From Phaeobacter sp. 11ANDIMAR09 (GTDB taxonomy: Bacteria; Pseudomonadota; Alphaproteobacteria; Rhodobacterales; Rhodobacteraceae): a stretch of DNA of 64,000 nt. A program made the translations under genes and the position numbers. The notes under the pieces were generated by a model. That model was given only the letters and a program-made list of their open reading frames with translations, had not been told where the DNA came from and did no database searches. This document shows positions 15,306 through 23,086 of this stretch, in pieces; position 1 is the first letter of the stretch; every line of letters starts with the position of its first letter. The stretch spans positions 1 through 64,000 of the forward strand of contig NZ_LIKT01000006.1 of the NCBI RefSeq assembly GCF_001294455.1. The letters run 5' to 3'.

Positions 15306-16328
15306 GTGACGCTGATGGCGGACGGAAGCTTTGATGAACGCGCGGCCTATATCGTCGCAAAAGCACAAGAGACCCTGGGCAAGGCCCCGGACCGGATCAC
15401 CACGCCGGGCGGCAAGTCCCGCTCTTCGATGCGCCTGCACTTTGGCGAGGACAGGGCGATTGCCACCCTGCGCGATAATTTCCGCCGCACCCATTTGGAA
15501 GCCTATGTGCTGGAAAAGCTCGGACCTCACTGTGATGACATTCCTCGGGTGCTGGGCGTCAACGACGATGTCCTGTTCCAGTCAGACACCGGCGAGATCC
15601 GTCTGAGCCGCGAGGTGCTGGAACATGACACGGGGGATCAGGTCGAGTTGGCGGCCGAGGCCTGCGCGGCGATTTTCCGCATTCATGCCGCCGCGCGTCA
15701 GACTGACCTGGCCGAGATGCTGCCGCATCTGGGCTCCAACCGGGACTGGATCATCAATCTGGTGGGATCGGTGGATGCGCTGCAGGCCTATTCCATGGGT
15801 ATCTCGAAAGACTTCGACTTTGTGGCTGTCGCTGAACGGATGGACCAGCCGGGACGGCAGTTTTTGAAATGGGATTGCCGGGCGGGCAATGCGGCCATTG
15901 GCGATGACGGGTTTGTGCGCTGGTTTGACTTTGAATATGCGGGTCTGCGCCACGGGGCTGAGGATTTTGCCTGGCTCATCGCTGACGAGACCTGGCCGGT
16001 TGCGCCGGACAAGATGGCCGATGTGATGATTGATACCTTTGATCACGGCGCAGGCTATGACATTGCCGATTATCTGGATTATCTGTCGGTTTATACCAGC
16101 CTGCATGCGGTGCAGCGGCTAAAACTGATCCAGAAAGAGGTGAAGAAGCGCGGCTGGCTTAGCAAGGCGCGGGTGGTCAAATATGACGATGCCGGGGTGC
16201 ACCCGGACTATGCCCAGCAGCTCTGCCGGGTTGGGGCCTATTATGCGGCGCAGTCAAAACTGACCGCCCCCTTGGCGCGAAATTTTGAAGCCGCGGCGCG
16301 GGCCTTTAAGGCCATCGCCGAGGGATAA
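15306..16328 (+). CDS. APH/choline-kinase-fold phosphotransferase, substrate unknown
   Basis: A 340-residue protein with the catalytic pattern of aminoglycoside/choline kinases. The loop KWDCRAGNAAIGDDG (about residues 181-195) corresponds to the family HxDxxxxN loop, and WFDFEYAGLRHGAEDFAW (about 199-216) corresponds to the metal-binding D-x-D/E segment. In this protein the catalytic loop reads DCRAGN, with Asp and Asn retained. It probably phosphorylates a small alcohol or amino-sugar substrate in the cytoplasm; nothing nearby points to antibiotic resistance. GTG 15306 and ATG 15315 are both possible starts, the second with GAGAGG at a good distance. Confidence 0.75.
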   Translation: MTLMADGSFDERAAYIVAKAQETLGKAPDRITTPGGKSRSSMRLHFGEDRAIATLRDNFRRTHLEAYVLEKLGPHCDDIPRVLGVNDDVLFQSDTGEIRLSREVLEHDTGDQVELAAEACAAIFRIHAAARQTDLAEMLPHLGSNRDWIINLVGSVDALQAYSMGISKDFDFVAVAERMDQPGRQFLKWDCRAGNAAIGDDGFVRWFDFEYAGLRHGAEDFAWLIADETWPVAPDKMADVMIDTFDHGAGYDIADYLDYLSVYTSLHAVQRLKLIQKEVKKRGWLSKARVVKYDDAGVHPDYAQQLCRVGAYYAAQSKLTAPLARNFEAAARAFKAIAEG

Positions 16329-16378
16329 GCTCTGGTGCAGATCCGGTGAGATCTGTTTTGCCGGCCCCCCCGCCGGGC

Positions 16379-16408
16379 AGCGCCCGCCCCCCCCCACGGG
16401 AGGGCGCT
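16379..16408. terminator. Terminator-like hairpin between convergent genes
   Basis: AGCGCCC (16379-16385) pairs with GGGCGCT (16402-16408) around a C-rich loop, followed by TT. It lies 50 nt after the kinase gene and before the convergent acyl-CoA dehydrogenase end. The GC-rich words resemble those in the mosaic repeats elsewhere in the window. Confidence 0.4.
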
Positions 16409-16481
16409 TTCGCACCCACCCAGGGTCAGGCGCGGCCCTTTGAGAGTGCAGGTATCGACGACAAGCTGGTGTCAGACGTTT

Positions 16482-17624
16482 TTACAGCCCCATCTGGCGC
16501 ACGGCGAGGTCGCGCATGATTTCCTCGGAGCCGCCGCCGATCGCCATGACCTTGACCTCGCGGTAGATGCGCTCCACCCGGTTGCCGCGCAGATAGCCAG
16601 CCCCGCCGAGGATCTGCATCGCTTCGGAGGCGCAGAATTCGCAGGCCTTGGTGGCAAAGAACTTGGCCTTGCTCAGTTCCGCCACTGGCATATCGCCCTG
16701 GTTTACCTGCCAGCAGATCATCCGCAGGGTGGCTTCGACTGCATCGATATGCGCTGACATATCGGCGATCTTGTGGCGGATCACCTGATGTTTGATCAGC
16801 TTCTTGCCAAAGGTCTCGCGGTCTTGCGCCCAGGCAATGCTGTCCTCCAGGCAGGCCTTCATCATCCCCAGAACCCCGGCAATCAGGGCAATCCGTTCCA
16901 TGTTGAAATTGTTCATGATGGCCAGGAAGCCGGTGCCCTCGTCGCCCATCATATTGCTGGCGGGAACGCGGACCTCATCGAGGAATAGCGTCGCCTGATC
17001 CGAACACCACCAGCCCATTTTGCGGGTGAGGGGCGAGCGGGTGAAGCCCGGCGTGTCGGCCTCGACAAAGAACAAGGAAATGCCCTGCAGCCCTTCACCG
17101 CCGGTACGGGCCGGGATCACAAAGTAATCCGAAGTCATGCCACCGGTGATAAAAGTCTTGGAACCATTGATCACCCAGTGATTGCCATCGCGCCGCGCCG
17201 TGGTCTTCAGGTTTGCGACATCCGAGCCGCCGCCGGGTTCGGTCACCCCCAGCGAGGAGCCTTTGCGCCCGGAAATGATCTCGGGCAGCACCCGTTCTTT
17301 GATCTCATCCGTGGCGAGGCGTGCGATGGGCTCGATCGAGATGGTGCGCCCGGCCATGGCCGCGGTGACCCCGCCCGCGCCGCAGCGGGCCAGCTCTTCG
17401 CTATAGGCCGCGCGCAGGAAACAATCGTCAAAGCCCAGTCCGCCGTATTTCTCGTCGATCCCAAAGCCCCAGACGCCAAAGGCGCCAACCTTCTGGTGCA
17501 GCTCCCAGGGGATCTCGCCGGCTTCGTCCCAATCATCGCAATGGGGCTGAATTTCCTTTTCGACAAAGCTGCGCAGGTTGTCGCGAAAGGCGCGGTGCTC
17601 TTCGGTTTCAAATGGGTTCTTCAT
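16482..17624 (-). CDS. Acyl-CoA dehydrogenase
   Basis: A 380-residue flavoenzyme that introduces the alpha-beta double bond into an acyl-CoA. The family features are all present: SLGVTEPGGGSDVANLKTTA (FAD/acyl contact, about residues 143-162), WVINGSKTFITGG, RIALIAGVLGMMKA, and the signature QILGGAGYLRGNRVERIYRE near 341-360. The catalytic glutamate is probably within RVERIYRE or nearby. Chain-length preference is unknown. It overlaps the upstream TetR gene by 17 nt, so it is co-transcribed with its probable regulator. The divergent TIGR03084 gene completes a locus common in roseobacters. Confidence 0.93.
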   Translation of the reverse strand: MKNPFETEEHRAFRDNLRSFVEKEIQPHCDDWDEAGEIPWELHQKVGAFGVWGFGIDEKYGGLGFDDCFLRAAYSEELARCGAGGVTAAMAGRTISIEPIARLATDEIKERVLPEIISGRKGSSLGVTEPGGGSDVANLKTTARRDGNHWVINGSKTFITGGMTSDYFVIPARTGGEGLQGISLFFVEADTPGFTRSPLTRKMGWWCSDQATLFLDEVRVPASNMMGDEGTGFLAIMNNFNMERIALIAGVLGMMKACLEDSIAWAQDRETFGKKLIKHQVIRHKIADMSAHIDAVEATLRMICWQVNQGDMPVAELSKAKFFATKACEFCASEAMQILGGAGYLRGNRVERIYREVKVMAIGGGSEEIMRDLAVRQMGL

Positions 17625-18312
17625 CTTTCTCTGTGTCTCCCTGACGGCTGCGCGCGGACATGTGCGGCGCCATGATGCGGCCGAAGAGATCGACCATCTT
17701 GGTTATGATTTTTGGATCCCGCTCATAGGGCACCTGGGTGTGCAGCCCCCGCATGAAGCTGCGGCAGATCGACCAGAGCAACGCCAGCTCATCCTCATGA
17801 CCCTCGGCGGCCTGGTAGAGATTGGCGATATTGCGGTTGAAATCGTCATTATAGGCGTGCAGCGAGGGGGTGATCCGCTCACTCAGGGCCACGTCAGTGC
17901 GCGCTGCCACCAGAATCTCCATCAGGGCGCGGCCCTCGCGGGTGTTTATCACCCGACTCCAAAGCGCGTGCAGCTGTTCCTGCAGGCAATCACTGCCTTC
18001 TGAGGGGCGCAGCAGATTGGCCTCTTGATCATCCGACACGGAGGTGCCGCGCACCGGGGCCAGCAGATGCTCGAGGGTTTTCACCATCATCTCTTCTTTG
18101 GAGGGGAAGTGGTGGGTAAGGGCACCGCGGGATACGCCCGCCAGGGTCTGCACCCGGTTGATGGAACATTCAGAATAACCCAGATCGTCAAGCGAGGTGA
18201 TCACCGCGTTCAGGATCTTGCCACGTGTGCGGGCCACACGCGCCGGGTTGCCGCGCATTTGCGCGGCGGCGCTAGAGGTGACGTTCGGTTGGTCTTCGGT
18301 TCCTGGGCACAT
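17608..18312 (-). CDS. TetR/AcrR-family regulator of the acyl-CoA dehydrogenase locus
   Basis: A 234-residue repressor. The helix-turn-helix occupies about residues 24-70 (RGKILNAVITSLDDLGYSEC, then VSRGALTHHFPSKEEMM), followed by a variable ligand domain. The start at 18312 is preferred because AAAGGA lies 7 nt upstream and because the longer in-frame start (18336) has no binding site and abuts a palindrome that looks like the operator. The upstream palindrome suggests autoregulation and control of the divergent TIGR03084 gene. The ligand is probably an acyl-CoA derivative, inferred from the co-transcribed dehydrogenase. Confidence 0.88.
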   Translation of the reverse strand: MCPGTEDQPNVTSSAAAQMRGNPARVARTRGKILNAVITSLDDLGYSECSINRVQTLAGVSRGALTHHFPSKEEMMVKTLEHLLAPVRGTSVSDDQEANLLRPSEGSDCLQEQLHALWSRVINTREGRALMEILVAARTDVALSERITPSLHAYNDDFNRNIANLYQAAEGHEDELALLWSICRSFMRGLHTQVPYERDPKIITKMVDLFGRIMAPHMSARSRQGDTEKDEEPI

Positions 18313-18319
18313 CAGCTTA

Positions 18320-18325
18320 TCCTTT
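18320..18325 (-). promoter_or_regulatory. Ribosome binding site fixing the TetR start
   Basis: AAAGGA on the minus strand lies 7 nt before the ATG at 18312. It supports that start over the longer one at 18336. Confidence 0.6.
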
Positions 18326-18338
18326 TGACGAATCATAA

Positions 18339-18358
18339 AACAGAACGTTTGGTCTGTT
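18339..18358. promoter_or_regulatory. Candidate TetR operator
   Basis: AACAGAACGTTTGGTCTGTT is a 20-bp interrupted palindrome with 6-bp perfect outer arms (AACAGA/TCTGTT) and a symmetrical C/G pair inside. It lies between the TetR gene and the divergent TIGR03084 gene, 26 nt before the first and 57 nt before the second, where an autoregulatory TetR site would be expected. Confidence 0.65.
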
Positions 18359-18415
18359 CAATCACATGAATTTGGGTCAGACGCAGCGGCATTTGATCAG
18401 GAGAGGGAGCAAAAC

Positions 18416-19210
18416 ATGCAACAAGCCGAAGATTTCCGCGCCGAGAGCCGGGCTCTGGCCGAGGTACTACAGGATCTGCCAGAGGCGGATCTGCATCGGG
18501 CGACCCTATTCAAGGATTGGACCATTGATCACGTGTTGGGGCATCTGCATCTGTTTAATGTGGCGGCCGAGACCTCGTTGCAGGGGAGCGCGGCCTTTGG
18601 TGCCTTTATTGGCCCCATTGTAAAAGACATGCAATCTGGCAAGTCGATTTTGCAGTGTCAGTTTCCCTGGCTTGATGGCCTGTCGGGGCGGGCGCTGTTT
18701 GATGCCTGGCGCGCGGGCGCCGAGAGCTGCGCCGATGCCTTTGCCAGGGCCGACCCAAAAGAGCGGGTGAAATGGGTGGGGCCGGATATGAGCGCGCTGA
18801 GTTCGATCACCGCGCGACAGATGGAAACCTGGGCCCATGGCCAGGAGGTCTTTGATCTGTTGGGACTGGAACGGTCCGAGCAGGACCGCATCCGCAATAT
18901 CGCGCATCTGGGCGTCTCGACCTATGGCTGGACCTTTATGAACCGCAAGGAAGAGATTCCTGACCCGGCCCCCCACGTGGAACTGACGGGGCCGTCGGGG
19001 GCGGTCTGGACCTGGAACGCCGCGCAGGAAGACAATGTGGTGCGGGGCTCTGCGGTGGAATTTGCCCAGGTGGTGACCCAGGTGCGCAACATCGCCGATA
19101 CGGATCTGGAGACCCGAGGGGCAACAGCGGCGCGCTGGATGGAGGTTGCCCAATGTTTTGCCGGCCCGGCGGAAACGCCACCAGAAAAAGGCGCGCGTCA
19201 CAAGGCATAG
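18416..19210 (+). CDS. TIGR03084-family metal-binding protein (DinB/MDMPI-like)
   Basis: A 264-residue protein of the TIGR03084 family, whose fold is related to mycothiol-dependent maleylpyruvate isomerase and DinB. It contains the family pattern TLFKDWTIDHVLGHLHLFN (about residues 31-49), where the histidines are metal ligands, and SSITARQMETWAHGQEVFDL (about 125-144), which supplies a third. The biochemical reaction is not known to me. A good ribosome site (GGAGAGGGAG) precedes the ATG. It is divergent from the TetR/acyl-CoA dehydrogenase unit and shares its candidate operator, so a role in the same acyl-CoA pathway is likely. Confidence 0.85.
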   Translation: MQQAEDFRAESRALAEVLQDLPEADLHRATLFKDWTIDHVLGHLHLFNVAAETSLQGSAAFGAFIGPIVKDMQSGKSILQCQFPWLDGLSGRALFDAWRAGAESCADAFARADPKERVKWVGPDMSALSSITARQMETWAHGQEVFDLLGLERSEQDRIRNIAHLGVSTYGWTFMNRKEEIPDPAPHVELTGPSGAVWTWNAAQEDNVVRGSAVEFAQVVTQVRNIADTDLETRGATAARWMEVAQCFAGPAETPPEKGARHKA

Positions 19211-19239
19211 GCTGAGTGGCCGTACCGCCCGCGACGAGG

Positions 19240-19321
19240 GGAGGGCTCCCGCGCAGATTTATCTCCTTTGGAGCCTGCATCCCTTGGGCCCAGCGCCGCC
19301 GCCCACAGGGCGACGGCGCTG
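19240..19321. repeat. GC-rich mosaic intergenic repeat, copy B
   Basis: This fills the 161-nt gap between convergent genes. It holds GGGAGGGCTCCCGC, then TTGGGCCCAGCGCCG, leading into a long hairpin (CAGCGCCGCCGCCC at 19291-19304, loop ACA, GGGCGACGGCGCTG at 19308-19321, one mismatch). The words GGGCTCCCGC and TTGGGCCCAGCGCCGC recur at 61781-61848 and, diverged, at 57471-57537. Probably a bidirectional terminator. Confidence 0.6.
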
Positions 19322-19371
19322 CAGCGCGAGATTGCCGTGCTGCGCCTGGGGGCGCGGCGGGTGTTTCGCTT

Positions 19372-20253
19372 TTAGGGGGTGGTGGGGCTGTCGCCCTTTC
19401 GCCGCCAGGCCTGCTTCAATCCCTCCAATGCCATCCGGTCAGGCTGGGCCTGTGTCACCGGCAGGCCCTGGGCGGCGAGGGCGGAAATATAGGGGCTGGC
19501 GAGACTGTCCGGCGCAATCAGGGCCAGGTTCTGGCCCAGCCAATAGGGGCGTGTCGCTGCCAGGTCCGCGCCAAGCAAATAGCCCCAGAGCAGTCCGGCG
19601 GCCTCTGTCCTGTCACCGGGGGCAGAAACGGTATCGGTGCTTTGCAGGCTGGCCTGCAGTTCGGCCAGACGGGAGGCCAGCCGTTCGGGGCGAGAGATGG
19701 TATCGGCCACGGCCTGAGCCAGGGCGCTTTCGGACCAGCTGGCGGGCAGGGCAAAGCGCGTTTCCAGCGCCGCATAGAGCCCGGTTGTCAGGGTGCTCTG
19801 AAAGCTGACGACCTCGGCGGCGCTGACCTGCACCCAATGGGTGACGGCGCCGGGCAGGCAGATTACCCCGTCCCATTTGGGATTGAGGGCGAGAAAACCG
19901 GCGATCTGCGCGGTGCTGTTCTGCATGAGCCCAACAGGGCTTGTCTGGCGCAGCCCAGGCAGGGCCAATAGCGGCCAACCTTCGAGGTCATAAGCCATCA
20001 GGTCCAGATCCGCAGGCGTCACAGGGACTTTGAGCGCGGCCCTGGGCTCCGTCAAACCGCAGACCAGAACGGGCGCTGATTTGGTCACCTGGGCCTGGCT
20101 GAGCGCAGCAATCAGATCCTGCTTTGCATCTGCCGCGGTGCGTGGGGTGCGCTGATGATGGATCACATCCCCGGAGGCTAAGGTCCAAAGCAGTGTTTCC
20201 TTGTCGCCCAGATGAACGGCGGTCCAGTGTTTCGAGCTGAGGGATGCACACAT
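19372..20253 (-). CDS. Degenerate 2-dehydro-3-deoxygalactonokinase-like protein
   Basis: A 293-residue DgoK-family protein. The family phosphotransferase normally begins with DWGTTN and contains LPGTHSKWV. Here the amino end reads WTAVHLGDKETLLW and the substrate motif reads CLPGAVTHWVQV. The carboxyl part keeps the family order (GLYAALETRF, AGLLWGYLLGADLAA, ALIAPDSLASPYISAL). The conserved Asp and the Thr/Asn of the phosphate-binding loop are lost, so KDGal kinase activity is doubtful. No other galactonate gene is adjacent. It could be a regulatory or sugar-binding derivative, or a gene in decay; the frame is fully open. Confidence 0.7.
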   Translation of the reverse strand: MCASLSSKHWTAVHLGDKETLLWTLASGDVIHHQRTPRTAADAKQDLIAALSQAQVTKSAPVLVCGLTEPRAALKVPVTPADLDLMAYDLEGWPLLALPGLRQTSPVGLMQNSTAQIAGFLALNPKWDGVICLPGAVTHWVQVSAAEVVSFQSTLTTGLYAALETRFALPASWSESALAQAVADTISRPERLASRLAELQASLQSTDTVSAPGDRTEAAGLLWGYLLGADLAATRPYWLGQNLALIAPDSLASPYISALAAQGLPVTQAQPDRMALEGLKQAWRRKGDSPTTP

Positions 20254-20799
20254 AGTCTGACGGCCTTTTTTGGGGCAATATTCACAGGTGGTGGCTACCG
20301 GTGCCCATCAACGGTAGCCCTATCCTCGTCATACTGGCGCAGGCCGCAGGTTTCAAATCCCCATAGCATCTGGGGCCGTGTTGGCGGCCAGAAGAGAGCG
20401 CCCTTGCGAGCTGCAAGATCAGAGAATCGGGCAATTTGACGTCGAAAACAAGAATGGGGGCAGGATGGTTTTAGGAGTAATCGTGGATAGTTACTGACCC
20501 AAAAGGTGAATTGTTTCCTCTTTTGAGCAGATAAGACCCTATTTCGCCATAATCCCTAACCTTTGGTTATAATTCTCATTAATTTGGCTAGATATATCCT
20601 TGTCGCGGAATGCTGTATCTTGAAAAGCAAGAGGGGGTCCAACCCAGGCATTCATCAGGGCCGAAACATGTGGGGGCATGGTTCGGGAAACAACCCTGAA
20701 CGTGACGAGGATATCCGCGTCGCTGCTGTCGCGGAAATCAAATGGTGAAAAAGTTTTTGCACTGGGATTTTCCCGGGGCTCTAGCTGCGAGCGCATGGG
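20254..20799. other. 546-nt leader region before the exopolysaccharide genes
   Basis: No convincing gene. The stretch 20510-20620 is AT-rich for this genome and includes TATAAT at 20568-20573, a possible minus-10 box, though no good minus-35 box stands 16-18 nt before it. The first gene of the polysaccharide locus starts more than 200 nt later, so a long 5' leader is possible. Small reading frames on both strands (such as 20539-20796 minus) have no recognisable family. The TTTCAAATCC at about 20350 resembles a tRNA T-loop by chance only. Confidence 0.4.
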
Positions 20800-21597
20800 G
20801 TGACGATGAAAGATTTCGTATCAAACGCAACCGAGCAGGCTTTGACCAGCTCAGGCTTGGCTATGCCAGGTGTCAGCGCTGCCCGGCGATCTTCGATGAT
20901 CTGCGCTGCGGTTCCGTCGTCGTCCGTTGCGAGCCTGTCTGCCGGAGCTGGTATCGGCCAAGCACTGGCAATGGCGCGGGGGCAAAACTCGGGATATGCC
21001 GTGGCGGGGAAGCGAATGCTTGATCTGCTTTTGGTCTTGCTGGCGCTGCCCGTCGCCCTGCCGATCATTGTATTATCTGCTTTGGTGCTTTGGCTGGAAA
21101 GCGGCTTGCCGTTTTACAGCCAGGATCGTTTGGGCCAGCACGGCAAGCGGTTTCGTATTTTTAAATTGCGTACCATGGTGCGGGATGCGGACGCGCGGTT
21201 GCAAGCCTGCCTAGAGAGCGATCCCGCGCTGCGACAGGAGTGGGAAACAACGCAAAAGCTGAAGTCTGATCCCCGTATTACCCGCGTGGGGCGCGTTTTG
21301 CGAATGACCTCATTGGATGAGCTGCCACAGCTTTGGAACGTGTTTATCGGCGAAATGAGCCTGGTCGGCCCGCGTCCAATGTTGCCCGAGCAACTGCCGC
21401 TCTATGGGGATGCTTCGGCCTATTTCGCTGTGAAACCCGGCATTACGGGCATCTGGCAAGTCTCGACCCGCAACGAAAGCGGTTTTTCCTCGCGGGCAAA
21501 GGCGGATGTGGATTATCTGGCCCAGATGGGATTGCAGCAGGACCTGAACCTGCTGATGCGCACCGTTGGCGTCGTCGCCAAGGGAACCGGATACTAG
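20800..21597 (+). CDS. Initiating sugar phosphate transferase, ExoY/WcaJ type
   Basis: A 265-residue polyprenyl-phosphate sugar-1-phosphate transferase that puts the first sugar on undecaprenyl phosphate at the inner membrane. After a variable 65-residue amino end comes the membrane helix (LDLLLVLLALPVALPIIVL). The catalytic signatures are FYSQDRLGQHGKRFRIFKLR, RTMVRDAD, TSLDELPQLWNVFIGEMSLV, GPRPMLPEQL and KPGITGIWQVSTRNE. It ends shortly after the conserved D-L-L-R-T-V-like tail. Starts at GTG 20800 and ATG 20806 are equally possible. It is the first gene of the polysaccharide locus. Confidence 0.92.
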   Translation: MTMKDFVSNATEQALTSSGLAMPGVSAARRSSMICAAVPSSSVASLSAGAGIGQALAMARGQNSGYAVAGKRMLDLLLVLLALPVALPIIVLSALVLWLESGLPFYSQDRLGQHGKRFRIFKLRTMVRDADARLQACLESDPALRQEWETTQKLKSDPRITRVGRVLRMTSLDELPQLWNVFIGEMSLVGPRPMLPEQLPLYGDASAYFAVKPGITGIWQVSTRNESGFSSRAKADVDYLAQMGLQQDLNLLMRTVGVVAKGTGY

Positions 21598-21818
21598 GCC
21601 CGTCGCCAAGAATGCTTGGCGCGATGGGCACTGGATGTTAATTTCTTTGCTCTTGACTGCTCGGGGGCATTGAACGGTCAGGAAACTGGGCAGAGCGGCC
21701 CCACGTAAGGCGCCGTGACGCAGGGTGAAAAACGAGTGTTGAGAAAACCAGCCCCGGCTGGGGCAAGCCAGTCCCAGGACTGTGGTTGTCTTATTTTGGA
21801 ATTGTCAGGAGATGACGC

Positions 21819-22934
21819 ATGAAGCACTTTGCTGTATCAGCCTCTGATGGCACTCCGGCCCGTCCAGAGGGCGGGGAAAATGAGTTGAGCAACACAGGAC
21901 CTACCTTTGAAACGGGAGGTGAGGACCGCATGACGCAAAGAGGTTTCAAAAGGTTCCGCCGTCGCGGCACGCAGTCACAGTCGCTGACTGATCCAGCGCC
22001 GGCGCTGGATCAGCAGGTCGCAGCCCGGCCCGAGACAGCATCATCGCAAGAGGCACCAACGGAAAACCCGCAAACCGCTGAGGCAGTCCCCATTGGCACG
22101 GCGGAGGCGTCATCGCGGGTGCAGCCTGCACGTGTGAAACCGCGACTCGAGCTGGATCCGCAGTCACGCGTTGATATCGCCCAGGAGATCATTTCAGAAC
22201 CTCGGGTGGATCTGCCAGCCCGGTTCGACCCCTGGCTGCAGATGCCAGAGGTCCCTTTTGACTTTCTGGGACAAAGAACCTCGCGGTTGCCACTGGTCAG
22301 CGCCTTTCGATCTTCGCCAACGGCACGCGCTTTTGATCTGCTGCGCACCCGGCTGTTGCACAGTCTCAAAGCCCATGGCTGGAAGCGAGTGGCTGTCACC
22401 AGCCCTTCGGCAGGGGGCGGGACCACCTTTTCTGCGGTCAATCTTGCGCTTAGTTTGGCGCGTGTGCCCCACAGTCGTACCCTGTTGATGGATCTGAACT
22501 TCCGCGCGCCGGGTGTTGCGGCAGCGCTGGGCATCCCGCCACATGGTGACATGGCGGCCTTTCTGGCCGGAGAGGTGCCTCTGGGGCAGCACCTGCAGCG
22601 CCTGTCAGACACTTTGGCCGTTGGCTGTAACTGCCATCCTGATCAGAATGCTTCAGATATCCTGCATGACCCCCGGGCGGCCGAGGTGATCTCTGAGCTG
22701 ATTGACGAAACTCGGGCCGATACGGTTCTGTTTGATCTGCCCCCGGTGCTGGAACATGATGATGTGACCGCCTTTTTGCCGCAGGTCGACGGCGTGCTGT
22801 TGATCTCTGATGGCGATAAAACCACCGCTGCCGAACTGGCGGCCTGTGAAAAGATGCTGGCGGGGCATGCGCCTCTGCTGGGGGTGGTGCTGAACAGGGC
22901 TCAGCAAGCGGATAAGACGCAGGTCACCCCCTGA
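21819..22934 (+). CDS. BY-kinase/CpsD-fold ATPase lacking the P-loop lysine and any tyrosine
   Basis: A 371-residue protein related to the cytoplasmic kinase of Wzz/Wzc-type export systems. Residues 1-155 are a disordered Pro/Ala/Glu-rich extension. The nucleotide-binding core begins at about 160. The P-loop reads SPSAGGGTTF (195-204), where the family has GxGK(S/T): Lys is replaced by Thr. Walker A' (LLMDLNFR, 222-229) and Walker B (TVLFDLPP, 302-309) are kept. The chain contains no tyrosine at all, so the C-terminal Tyr cluster that BY-kinases autophosphorylate is absent. It likely controls polymer export as a non-kinase partner of the Wzz-type protein encoded next. A second start at 21930 has its own good ribosome site. 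Confidence 0.85.
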   Translation: MKHFAVSASDGTPARPEGGENELSNTGPTFETGGEDRMTQRGFKRFRRRGTQSQSLTDPAPALDQQVAARPETASSQEAPTENPQTAEAVPIGTAEASSRVQPARVKPRLELDPQSRVDIAQEIISEPRVDLPARFDPWLQMPEVPFDFLGQRTSRLPLVSAFRSSPTARAFDLLRTRLLHSLKAHGWKRVAVTSPSAGGGTTFSAVNLALSLARVPHSRTLLMDLNFRAPGVAAALGIPPHGDMAAFLAGEVPLGQHLQRLSDTLAVGCNCHPDQNASDILHDPRAAEVISELIDETRADTVLFDLPPVLEHDDVTAFLPQVDGVLLISDGDKTTAAELAACEKMLAGHAPLLGVVLNRAQQADKTQVTP

Positions 22935-23086
22935 GAAATTCACGAAACGACATCGCAGCAGCCGGTCAAAGCCACAGTTTTGCCCGGTTGCTGTGTTTTC
23001 TTGGCGATTGAATGTATCCGCTGCGCTCTGGCCTGCTGTGCAAAAGCCAGGCAGAATGAGAAAAAGACGACAAGGTGAACTGACCC

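Noticed and set aside
20330-20400. Possible tRNA, because of the T-loop-like word TTTCAAATCC
   Set aside because: No acceptor stem, D-arm or anticodon arm could be paired around it.
20539-20796. 85-codon minus-strand frame in the polysaccharide leader region
   Set aside because: No family, no convincing ribosome site, and it covers the AT-rich region more likely to hold the promoter of the ExoY-type gene.
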